A stretch of DNA of 64,000 nucleotides, taken from contig MNCI01007783.1 of the NCBI GenBank assembly GCA_015680685.1, forward strand, positions 23,112 through 87,111. The letters run 5' to 3'. Made by a program: the position numbers and the translations under genes. The notes beneath the pieces are model-generated. The model did not search any database. It saw only the letters and a program-made list of their open reading frames with translations, and was not told the origin of the DNA. Below, one piece after another: positions 46,201 through 56,789 of the stretch. This DNA comes from Gnetum montanum (taxonomy: Eukaryota; Streptophyta; Gnetopsida; Gnetales; Gnetaceae). Numbering within the stretch: position 1 is the stretch's first letter; every line of letters starts with the position of its first letter.

Positions 46201-48590
46201 TGATGTAGAGGATGAAGGTGCTAGAGATATAGGGCAACTAGTCACATTAGGTTGTGAGGGTCTGGGAGGAGTGTTGGATAAAAAATGGTCATTTAATCAA
46301 TCAATTATCCAAACCACTTGGCTAGAAAGCTAGTTGTAAATTTATAGCCCTCATAGCATTTCATTGCTATGGCTAGGGGGAAATTTCACCCTACATGGAC
46401 AAAGTAGAAGGCAACTAGGTTAAGGGTGGAGGGATGTGTGTAGACAAATGCAAAGGATGGTATGGATATGGATGCTTCCCTTGAGTAGATGGTAAATGAG
46501 TTTTATGGTACTCTAGAGGATAATAATGATATTGGAATGAGGTATGGCTTACAAAGCTTTGTAGAGAAACAAGTTGTTTAACATAGTACTCATATAGATC
46601 CAATTGCCTGTAAGGGTACTACTCTCTTGGTGTTGGCATTCCCCACAATTGTGGTTGATGCCACTATTAATATTGCTCATATAGTTGTGGTAGAGATCCA
46701 CTTGGATACTAAGCTTGTTGTTGCTAGTGGATTTACCTTGGATTTCCTTGAGGATAATATAATCATCTAGGTGCTTGCCTTAATACTAGTTAAGAATTCA
46801 GTGCATACATCCCAGAATCTTGTAAGTGTGACATCATAGGGAAACATCCCTTAGGATGTTTATATTGAAAAATGTCACATCCAACATCATCATCAAAGTT
46901 TGTTTTCACAACTTCTTCTACTACAACAGCTTTTCCCTTACCTCTTAGGTAGGCATGTTTAGCTTCCTTTTGCCTTCTGCAATTATGATCACTATTTTGC
47001 TCTTTAGATTCTTTAGAAATCTTCATAGAAATTTAGAATATTTTATCCAAAGAGTCCCATAATTTATCAACCTTTGTTGAAATATTAGAAATAGATTTTT
47101 GGATAGGTAAGGTTTTCTTGTTCATCACCTCGTTGAGTGGTGAATCCTCCTCATCGTAGAATCAAACCTTGCTTTTCCTAATGGAAAGGTCCCTATTATA
47201 TTCTTTTGCACTTTCCATTTTTCACAACTCATCTTCCTTTTCCACTACCTACTCTATCAGCCTTTGTATCTAATGAGCTCTTAGTTTGGATAGTGCCCCT
47301 TGGGCATAAACCCCAAGAGTTCTTCAAGTTTCTCCTTTGAGCCCATCTATGATGTGGTGGAGTTGTTTCCTCTAAGAATAATCATGGCCATGGCATTGAT
47401 GTAAGAGAGAATAAAATCTACCGATGGTGGCATCCAATGGTTCATGTGTTTTCTATTTCTAGACTTGAATTTACCTTCTCAGATTAGACACTATGGAGTA
47501 TGTTTGGTATGTTTGGTATCCATTTATAGATAAATTTTGGCTCTAAGGACTAGTACTAGCTTTCTGCCTCTTGATGAATGTCTTGGGGAATAGCTTCAAT
47601 TTTTGCTAGTTATTCTCTATGTTTTGTAAAGCATAGGCATCATGAAAGGCTTATAGATGGTTTTGCAAATTAGAGTTATATCCCCACTCAAATCTTGGGA
47701 TATTGTTCATGTCGAAGCACTTGATCTGACTATCCTTCACATGCCTAGTTGGGATCTTAACTACCTTTGCAATTTTAAGCATGCTTCAAGCTACCAGTAA
47801 AGGCTCATCATCATCATTATTTCATTGTCTCCCATGATTTCCTTTATTACCCCTTCAATTATTATGGACATGATTCTCAACATTATTTTCTTGATACTCA
47901 CCTCCATCACAATTGTTCCTTTTGTGGCATTTTCTAGAACTAGAAGAAGAGGAAGAAGAAGATGTAGATGAAGAGGTCAAAGAGGGAGAAGGACTACAAC
48001 CACCATGGTATCTACCAACTCCCTTTCAGTTATCATGATCACATTTGTTAGGTTTTCTATCATCTTGACATTTATCCAAGCCCCTACCTTATCTACCATT
48101 TTTTCTTAAACCTAGTTTGTTGATAGTGGAATGTAGATTTAGGTTCATACCCCCATCACTAGCAACAAGGGGTAGCGAATTTTCATGTTGAGAGGCCTCA
48201 AAGAAAGTGTTCTCATTGTCGTCTTGGTTTAGCAAGAACAAGGAATTGGTAAACCATATTCCCTTCACAAACACATGTTTCTTCTCGTGGTGTTGATCTC
48301 TCCAGCATTGTGTTTCAGTGGGACAATAGTCCTAGTAGTTGTAATCATGCACAATGTAATCTTCTTGAAGATCATGGATGCCTAACTTCTTAAGAGTTTA
48401 AAGTAGTATCATGGGCACAGATCGATCAAGAGGCATTACAATGTTTCCTTTCATGTCATGCCATTACTGTTGCTCATCCTAATGTATGATGAAGGTGAAA
48501 TTAGGCACATACTCATCTAGATGAGTATATGTCATCTTACACTATTGAGGGACTGGTGGTTTAACATTTTCATGCTTGAGAGAAGAAGAA
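46201..48590 (-). pseudogene. gag region remnant (element IV)
   Basis: Heavily decayed. The piece 48,274-48,089 covers the variable N-terminal part, and an acidic/Ser-rich stretch lies near 47,960. The capsid block is recognisable in broken frames near 47,640-47,520. The piece 47,026-46,790 ends with CDIFQYKHPKGCFPMMSHLQ, homologous to the knuckle-like motif of element II, and a Pro/His/Tyr-rich tail follows (46,603-46,415). Confidence 0.72.
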
Positions 48591-48725
48591 ATTTTGCAAA
48601 CAAATAGAATATTAGTGTGCTTATATAATTATATTTCATCTGAGAGTGATGTTGACCTTGGCTTTGTTGAACAATATTAATATTGTTCACTAATCCTAGT
48701 TAGTGCACAGTTTAGCAAAAGGATT

Positions 48726-48742
48726 TCCTAGCAATGGAACTA
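48726..48742 (-). other. Degenerate primer binding site (element IV)
   Basis: TCCTAGCAATGGAACTA lies one base inside the 5' LTR at the tRNA-Asp site position of elements II and V, but is heavily mutated. Confidence 0.5.
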
Positions 48743-48743
48743 A

Positions 48744-49721
48744 TGATGAGTGGTAAAAGGTACCCCTATGCTCAACCATATGAATCACAAAGCATTCAAA
48801 TTTTGTGAACTCTATGTCTTTCAGTACACTAGTTGTCTAGGAAGTGAACCTCATCCTAATGGTCATTCATTGTCTTTCCAATTACACTTGTGATGTAGAA
48901 AGGTATGGTTAAGTGTAATTGAGGCATATGATTCTTATTATTTTATGTTTTATGTTCTTTGGTACTTAAAGTGGAAATATGAAGTAATTTAATAACTAAT
49001 TTAATTGAGCTACTTAACTAGTCTCTAACTAGTCCTAACATAAGCATTGGGTTTCACTTTCCATACATGTCCTAAACCCACATATCCATTGCTAGGTTAC
49101 CAAGTGCTATACTACTGGGTGAACCAAGTAATAACACTACTGGGATTACCAAGAAGATGCATATTTACACTTGAAGTGGTCATAATTATGTGTTACTTAA
49201 TTGCTATTTAGCCTATCTTGCTTAATTACTCAATTAGCTTAATAACTAAGAAACATTGAATAAATAACTAAAAACATTACATACATGAATAAAACATATA
49301 AACTATCTAGAATGCTACAAGGTTTATCAAGGAGTTCATCTTTATTGTTGCACACACTATGATGCTCATGTGCAATAGTGCTCGAATAAAAAATCTATAC
49401 ACTCAATGACTCTTGTTGTGGGCACTTAGGAAAATATTCTAACATTCAAATGTAAAAGCTACAAGAGTTTGGTTATTTCTATGGCTTTTCTCCCCATAAG
49501 CATAGCTATGAGCATGTATTTATAGTTTTTAATGCAAGATTGCATTGAAGGGGCCCTGTAGATATAGTAAATGCTATGTCAATGTATCCCTATTGATGGG
49601 GCAACATCATGCAAATGGGACCTCATCGATGGGGGCACGTTGATGCAACTACATCAATGGGGTTCCTTTGACATGATCGTGTTAATGGGGGCCCATCGAT
49701 GCAATACTTTGACACTCATCA
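48744..49721 (-). repeat. 5' LTR of element IV
   Basis: 978 bp, TGATGAG to CTCATCA, followed by TCAAG. The U3 end (49,590-49,705) has repeated CATCGATGGGG-like units instead of the GATATC palindromes of the other family. A TTATAGTT-type TATA region lies near 49,520, and TTACCAAG motifs near 49,100-49,160. Confidence 0.9.
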
Positions 49722-49726
49722 TCAAG

Positions 49727-50705
49727 GAATGTCATCATTCTAGAATAAAAATTTGGGACTACAAATTGTCAACAAGGTAATCAAAGAATAGACACTCAAC
49801 TCAATCGAAAATCTTATATATAAAGGAATCACCCCTTGATCTCAAATGTTGGACGTAAACTCTAAGAGAAGAAGAACAAGATCTAGTGCTATTACCAACA
49901 TGACATATTTAGCCCTCTATCAAACATCTAAAAGTTTGGTAAAATCTCTAAAAATGAAAGAATGAAGAAAAGCTATGAGCAATGAGTATGAAGGTATAAA
50001 AAAATCAGACTTGGGAGAGAGTGGACAAACCCAAAGTAAAGAAAGTCATAGATTGCAAATGATTGTACAAAACAAAATTAAACAAAAAAGGAAAGACCAT
50101 CAAATATAAAGCAAGACTTGTGGCTGCATGATTCAAATATAAGAAACATATAGACTATTAGGAGATTTTTGCATCTATGGAGAGGTTTGAAATAATCAAA
50201 CTCATCCTTTCTATAGTTGCTCATCATTATCTTAAAATTTATCAAATGGATGTAAAATTAGTCTTTGTTAATGGAAACATCAATGAAGAAGTCTATGTCT
50301 ACCAACCTGAAGGGTATGTCATCCAAAGAAAAGAAAAGAAGGTATGCAAACTAAATAAAGCATTTTATGGATTAAAGCAAGCACCAATGGCATGGTTTAA
50401 TAGAATTAATGATTATTTGTTGAGAAGAGGATGTTTATTTTGTATGTTTGATCCTACTTTGTATTACAAAGTGAATTTTATAGATTTCATCATAATCTCA
50501 CTATATGTGGATGATCTTATCTTCACATCCATAAATAATAAATTGATAGAAGAAGTCAAGCTTGATATGAAGAGTGAATTTGAGATGAAAAACTTAGAAA
50601 AATTGAAATACTTTCTTGGCATTCAAATAAATCAAGATAAGGAGGCAATCAAAGTTCATCAAATCAAATATGCTTCATTCATGCTATAAAAATATAAAAT
50701 CTCTG
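49727..50705 (+). pseudogene. Copia reverse transcriptase remnant (element III)
   Basis: Continues the copia pol interrupted at 27,315. VIDCKW and KYKARLVA blocks (about 50,050-50,130) precede a 170-codon open piece (50,177-50,689) with IYQMDVKLVFVNGNINEEVY, QPEGY, KLNKAFYGLKQAPMAWF and the catalytic YVDD at 50,504-50,515, ending FEMKNLEKLKYFLGIQI. The active site is intact but the flanking frames are broken. Confidence 0.88.
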
Positions 50706-51420
50706 GAGAAAAAATTACAGTGTCTTCACATCCTCATAATCTAAAGATTCAATATAAGGATAGCATACATCTCATGGATGCAACTAAATATAGAAGTATG
50801 ATTGGAGCTATCAAATTTCTATGTCACATAAGACCAGATCTTAAGTTTTCTACATCATACCTATTACAACTAATGCAAAACCAAGGGAAAGTCACCTCAG
50901 TGCTCTCACACATGTTCTAAGATACATTAAAGGCACATTAGATTATGGACTCATCCATACTAAAGTGAATGGACGTGTTCATGCTTATTTAGATGCTAAT
51001 TGTGGAAGAGATCATAATGATAGAAAATATACATCAAGATTCATAATATTTCATAAAGAAAATGCAATATATCAAAAATTAGAAAAAAAAACTTTAATTA
51101 GTCTCTGAACTTGTGAAGGTGAATTCATAACTATGATTGAATGTAGAAAACATATACTTTGGCTCAAGAAGCTCATGATATACTTAGGATTCCAGGTTGA
51201 TCTTCCAATCAAAATATTTTATGATAGCACAACCATCCAATTATCAAATGAACATGTGCTACACAAGAAATCAAAACACATAGACATAAAATATTACTTC
51301 ATCAAATAATAAGTAAAAGAGAAAACCATCAAACTTGAGCATTTACAAACCAATAATCAACTAGTATATTTATTAACTAAATTTGTTTTAAATTATAGAA
51401 ATGAGTAGCTTTGTCATAGT
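50706..51420 (+). pseudogene. Copia RNase H remnant (element III)
   Basis: YRSMIGAIKFLCHIRPDL (about 50,790) is the RT-RH connection. AYLDANCGRD (about 50,985) carries the first acidic residue, and later come IFYDSTTIQLSNE (about 51,220), KSKHIDIKYYFIK (about 51,270) and LTKFVLNYRNE (near 51,380-51,410), the usual end of copia pol. Frames shift at about 50,920, and stops are present. Confidence 0.82.
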
Positions 51421-51494
51421 ATAGACATCAAGTAGAATCACAAATCAAGAAAAGAACATAAGAAAAATGATGCATTCCACACTAAAGAAGGGAT

Positions 51495-52536
51495 TGTTAG
51501 AGATAGTGTGTCATGCCTCATGTATCCAACAAGCTAAACAAGAAGAAAAAAAGTTAAATTTGCACTTTTTCAGCACATCAAGCAAAAATATAAATTGATT
51601 TTTAATTTATTAAATATTTATGTAAATATGTAATTAGATAATGTTCCAAATCTCTCACGTCTCTTGAATTTACAACCTAACTATCTAAAAAATGAAATGA
51701 AATGAAGCTTTATTATATCTGAAAATCCATAGAATCTATTAGATAGATATTAACTTTTCATGAAAAATAAAGAGATACTTTATAGATTGACCAAGTACCA
51801 ATGGAGACATAAAAAAAATCATATAGGCTTTTTATTATAACATTATAATGTTGTCTCTAATGGGTGGTAAAATAAGCTTATCTCATCATGTTCTATTATG
51901 GCCCCAACATTTGGATATAAATATGTGGGAAAATCATGTTTGTAATTAAGATAATTGATATCATTGAAGTAATTTGATGCTATAGAAATAAGATAATTTA
52001 TGTCACAATAAATTTTATCATCCATCATCAATTCATCGTATTCACCAAACTCATTAATTCAAGAAGTTGAATAATCACATTTGGAGTTCCTCTTGTGCAA
52101 TAGATTTCAACTATTAAATCAACTAAAGTAAATTCCAAATTTTGTAGGTAGGAAGCTTTTTGAAAGAGTTTTATATCAAGTATTCATTCACTCCATAAGT
52201 CTATCAAATCACAAAGATACTCATTGTGTAAATCACTAGTTTTTATTCTAGGTGTTGAATACTTTTATTCAAGACTTGTTTTTCAAAATAGATTTGAATT
52301 ATCAAATAAATTCCAATTGATATGAAATTTTATATACTTATATATTATAGAACAAGCTCTACAACAAGTCTAAAATAAGCTAAAAACTCATTTGGATCAT
52401 GAAGATATCAGAATTATAGTATAAAAATATTCAGTTTTTCTTAGTTGAGCCACCCACATCATCCAATATATTAGGTTGTTAAAAAACTAAAAAATAAAAA
52501 ATTCTTTCAAATATTTTTAAACCTAAAAAATATGCA
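51495..52536 (+). repeat. 3' LTR of copia element III
   Basis: Starts TGTTAGAGATAG and ends ATGCA, followed by ATAAT. Compared with the 5' LTR it has about 175 extra bases at roughly 51,690-51,870, without clear inverted termini. The TATA region ATATAAATATG is at about 51,915-51,925. Confidence 0.83.
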
Positions 52537-52541
52537 ATAAT

Positions 52542-52918
52542 ATCCATGATAAGAGATTGAAAAGGAAAATCCCATGATAAATCTTCTCATTCATAGTATA
52601 GCTTCTTTGGGTGCAAAGTAGCATATAGCTAAAAATAAAATTGATTTTCATTGTAATATTTTTAGCCAATCATATTGATTGTATTCATATATATTTTATA
52701 TTTGAATTTTCTTATGAAAATAATTTTGAACAAAAACAATTAAAATTCCAAAAGGTCTTTCCAAGATATGCATTTCTTTTATAAGAAAAAGATAAAATTG
52801 AAAAATTAGGAATGAAAGTATTTGCAAAGTCTTTAGTTTTCGATTTGTCATTGATACAAAAAAATATCAATTTATTAAAGAAAAATATATTATATAATAC
52901 CTTCACTTTGCCTATTAT
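52542..52918 (-). mobile_element. LINE, endonuclease segment between two insertions
   Basis: Minus-strand frames give LQ..SILFLAICYFAPK, WDFPFQSL and DIIHFS, which lead straight into GEFNARI at 24,868 once copia III is removed. The upstream part (52,900-52,715) gives INDKSKTKDFANTF and IPNFSILSFSYKRNA, consistent with the start of an AP-type endonuclease. Bounded on the right by element VII. Confidence 0.7.
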
Positions 52919-53784
52919 TAATGAATCATTGATTGCCAAGTCCTAATATTGGATCCTCGATATCGAGTACACAATATCGTAGCCTGGATAAGGATATTAA
53001 ATACATGATATCATGATTCCTGTGTGGGCCTATAAATATATCACTAAAGTGCATAGGAAGGGAGAGAGTTGGTAAGTCTTAGGGTAGAGTCTTTTTGTTA
53101 GTTTTCAATTAGTCTTTAGTTCTTTCCCTAGTGCATGCCTACAGTGTGATGTTTGTAATTGTACGGAACCTTTGTTTGAGTGTGACGTACTTGGACATGC
53201 ACACAACTGGCAGTAAAGATTGAGATTACTCCATCATTGCAACATTCACGTAGACTTTAATTATTTAATTGTTGATTATTATTTATTATTATTTAGTTAA
53301 TATTTATGTTATCATTATATACTATTCTTGTTGTTAAATGTAGAATGAGTATGTCTTAATTACAAACATTTAAGTATAATTACTTGGTAACCCAGTAGTG
53401 TATCTAGTAGTGCTTTGACTAATGTGTGCTTGGTAATCCCAGAAGTAGTACACGAAGTCCAAGATGTATACAGATGATTAAGGATGGATGCTCATCACAC
53501 TTAGGCTAGTTTAGCTTTTGTTTCCTATTAATTGTTAGCTGAAATCAAGATTATTTTTCATTTTCCTCAAGAGTAGCTTAATGTTAGAAACCACATTATA
53601 CACCTCACGCTAGACTAAATCATACATGAAAAAGCAATTACTAATCTAGATGGGAAGATAGCAAACTATGATCAATGTGTAACTATCTAGGTGTCACAAC
53701 TAGTCTATCTACCGAGTTTGACCAGATTGTGTGTACACACTTGTATTTGTATGGTTGAGCATAGGGGTACCTCATCACTCATCA
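52919..53784 (+). repeat. 5' LTR of element VII
   Basis: 866 bp ending GGGGTACCTCATCACTCATCA, the same end as in the element II family. U3 has GATATCGAGTACACAATATC-type palindromes (52,957-53,010), a TATA box at 53,031-53,040 and TTGGTAA-CC motifs at 53,391-53,450. Confidence 0.92.
53031..53040 (+). promoter_or_regulatory. LTR TATA box (element VII)
   Basis: TATAAATATA directly after the U3 palindromes and GTGGGCC. The partner LTR has the same box near 59,869. Confidence 0.6.
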
Positions 53785-53785
53785 T

Positions 53786-53802
53786 TAGTGCCATTGCGAG
53801 GG
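53786..53802 (+). other. Primer binding site, degenerate tRNA-Asp type (element VII)
   Basis: TAGTGCCATTGCGAGGG one base inside the 5' LTR matches the tRNA-Asp complement at 12 of 17 positions. Confidence 0.65.
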
Positions 53803-53916
53803 ACAATGCTAGTTATCTGGATTAGTTATATTAAACAAGATCATTGTAACAAATAATTAAAGATATATCTTTTAGAAATAAATTAATTACAATTAAGTCA
53901 CACACAATTCACAACA

Positions 53917-55540
53917 ATGTCTCTCTCAGAAGACTATGATAATGCAACAACTAGTGAGGCAATTCATTGGAGAACAAATGAAATATATGATGATGGAGAA
54001 GTTTGGAGTACTCAACCTCATGCAGGAGTCTCATATGTTCATGAACACCCCACTGATACTCAAGGACTCTTGTCATCCAAATCAGATACCTTTAATGAGG
54101 ATGGGACATCCCATAGAATGAGGGGGCCCATAAGGCCTAAGACCTTCTCAATAGTTAACAAGAATTTATCTGGGGATGAGTGGGAAACTTACAAAAGTCA
54201 TGATGAGTCTTCTAGTTCTTTCTCTTCCTCTACCCCTTCAATGTTAGGTCACGACATGGATGACCATTTCTCAAGGGGTCGATGTGGAAATAAAAATTGA
54301 ACCCACAACCAAGGTCATGAACACCAACATGAACAAAGACAACATTGTCCCAACTCATAAAATCATAACCTATTTAGTGATGATGAACCCCTATTGGTCA
54401 CTAAGAGCCTAATGCATATACAAGAGGCTATTCAAATATTCCACTGGCATCACAAGGAAAGTTTTCTACCTAGGCTCAATTTAAACAACTTTTTCAAGTT
54501 TTTAGGAGGCTATGATTTAGATTTGCAACATCATTTACAAGCCTTATATGATGCTTGTGCATGGAAAAATATTGATAATGGGTAGAAACAACCTAAGCTC
54601 TTTCCTATGAAACTCATTGGCCAAGCAAAAGTATGGTATAGATCTTTAAAGCCAAAATCAATTCATCATTGGTCAACAATGGCAAACCTCTTCAATGAAA
54701 GATATCAAACCTATGTAAGAGTGTTAGCCTTGAGTTGACAAATCCAAGAGTGGAAAAAAGGGCAACATGAACACTTAGACATGGCCTTGGAAAGATATTA
54801 TTCTCTATTAAACAACTACCTAGGCCATGGGTTTTCTAGAGAAGTACTGTGTCCAATCGTAGTGGAAGAAACCCTAGTCATGGGGGAGGCCATTGCCAAA
54901 CAGACCATACCCTTCATATCCATTGACACCAAATGTTTATTATGTTTAGCATCCTATTTCTCCAACTAGATCAACATCCTCTACTTAACCTCATCTTTAT
55001 CATTCTCCTAAGTACTATCAACCCATATCCTCCCCCATAAGATCACCACCTCATGTTCCTTACACTTCTCCTCACCCTCAATATTCTCATCCTTCGTCTC
55101 CTTCTACATCGCCACTAGTAGCACTAGAAGGTTTTGCATCACAACACCAACCCATGAGCATTACTTATGCTACTACTGTAAATAGTAGTGAAGGTCCTCC
55201 ACAATTTTGAAAGTTTCCTTTCTTTAGGCATGACTATAGAAAGAGACAACCTGGTTCTAAAACCACCGCATCCACTAACTCAACACAAGTCTAGCGCTAT
55301 GATGCATCTTCCTCCTTGAACTTAATATCTCCTATTACCTTATCTAGGCCACCAATAAACACTCCAACAACCTTGTGGCCCAATGAACATAACCATGTAG
55401 GGATACATATCGATCCTTGTATACCATCTTATGGTCACAAGTGCCATAGTGGATTAGCTACTTATCACATGATCACATCTTATAATCTACCCTACTATGC
55501 CTATGTTAATCAAGTGTGTGAACCCCAATTTGGACACTGA
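53917..55540 (+). pseudogene. gag region (element VII)
   Basis: Opens with a 127-codon frame from ATG 53,917 (MSLSEDYDNATT), ending in Ser-rich sequence. A stop at 54,298 follows, then the capsid-like block with FLGGYDLDLQHHLQALYDAC (54,500-54,560), WYRSLKPKSIHHWSTM (about 54,640) and LDMALERYYSLLN. At about 54,850 the sequence jumps to a tail shared with element I (VMGEA, FIS, the PPINTPTTLWPNE block at 55,345-55,385, then Tyr-rich sequence to 55,540). The segment with the knuckle-like motif seems to be missing. Stops and frameshifts throughout. Confidence 0.75.
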
Positions 55541-56780
55541 TTAGAGGCATGGACATGGTCTTGATTTTAGCATGAAAGGATAATGATACATTAATCATGC
55601 CCCACACTCAAGATTCATTGTGCCTAGGGTTAGTTACCTCATGTTCTCATTTCAGCAGTCCCTTGTATGATTTTTTTCACCACACTATCTAAGTATTTTC
55701 GACTTGTGTCTTGTGTGGCATAGAACTAGTACCTCGTTGCGGTGGGATTTAACATGTGTGTGTGTGTTTGCACTAGTACAAATTTCATTTAACCCTTCTA
55801 GTGCCTAATAAAATTTAAGGTGTGATTACGTAAGGACATGTTAGGTAGGAACTTGCTTTGGGAAACACCGACCTATGTAACTTTTGTAATTTGCACTCAT
55901 TGCACATCACCACATCATATTATACCCTCTAAGTATTGCATTGCTAAAGTTAGGCTTTTCCTTATCATAATTTCAATTCAAACATTCTTGTACACCACTA
56001 CATGTCCTTTCTCCTTACTCCACTCATGAACGTCATTGTAAAATTTCACTTCGTTACACTTTTGGTGCCTTTAGGTCTCTTCAACTAGATCTTTTGAATT
56101 AACCTTAAATTCTTCATTTTTGGCCTTGGAAATTTGAAAATTTATCAATCTTTCCAAGTACCATATTTCATAAGAGACATGATATTAGGTACCTGATATC
56201 ATGTTTGATGTGATATTGAGTCTACGCTAGTGGGTACGTAATATCGCATCTACAAAATCTATCTATATGGAACCCCCCACGTGCGTCAATGTCATTTTCC
56301 ACTATTCATGTGAGGGTACTTGTTGTAATTTTCTTCCAAAAATTTTCAATCTTGTGTACCTATCATTCATACATCAATATCTTGCTCATTAATGTTCCAA
56401 TTCTCATTCCAATCAAACCTGCTTAAACTTGGAGTGTTTAACTTAGTTGTGGGGGAAGGGTATGTTCCAAGTTGCATGTAGTTTTTTTTTCAAAATTCAT
56501 TATTTCCTGAAGGATATCGTAAAGGGTAAGTAACCTTAATAAATACTAAAAACGTATGCTAAATTAATTTTATTTATTCACCTAGACCATGAAAATTATT
56601 TTTTGGAGTTACCTAATCTAATTGGGCCCAATATCAAAACTTTTAGGGAAATTTTCATGATAATTTCTTACTTTGAAATCACAATGGGGAAAAAATTAAT
56701 TTATTAAAGGAAATGAGTAAGGTATAAGTCAAATTTTATAAATGAACTTACTAACAATTAATCCTATGTGATAATAGATA
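55541..56780 (+). other. Spacer of element VII between gag and extra ORF
   Basis: No gene supported. It holds a (GT)n stretch at 55,757-55,769 and, at 56,175-56,245, GATATTAGGTACCTGATATC-like palindromes of the LTR U3 type in the middle of the element. Confidence 0.6.
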
Positions 56781-56789
56781 GCCCCTAAA

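Larger units (their letters stand above)
27316..49721 (-). mobile_element. Element IV: Athila-like gypsy element with extra ORF, carrying nested insertions
   Basis: LTRs at 27,316-28,168 (3') and 48,744-49,721 (5') are flanked by the perfect duplication TCAAG (27,311-27,315 and 49,722-49,726) inside the copia pol gene. After subtracting nested elements V and VI the length is about 13.2 kb. Minus-strand order: 5' LTR, PBS, gag, PR, RT, RNase H, INT, extra ORF (38,502 to about 35,650), polypurine tract, 3' LTR. RT and integrase active sites are mutated, so it is dead. The LTR body differs strongly from that of element II, but its ends are the same. Confidence 0.88.
24906..52536 (+). mobile_element. 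Element III: Ty1/copia retrotransposon, split by element IV
   Basis: LTRs at 24,906-25,760 and 51,495-52,536, a tRNA-Met-type PBS, and remnants of protease, integrase, RT and RNase H in copia order. Target duplication ATAAT at 24,901-24,905 and 52,537-52,541. Removing element IV and its TCAAG duplication leaves about 5.2 kb, a normal copia size. Only about 230 bp separate the PBS from the protease remnant, so gag is almost entirely deleted. All coding parts contain stops. It is inserted in the endonuclease region of the LINE. Confidence 0.88.
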
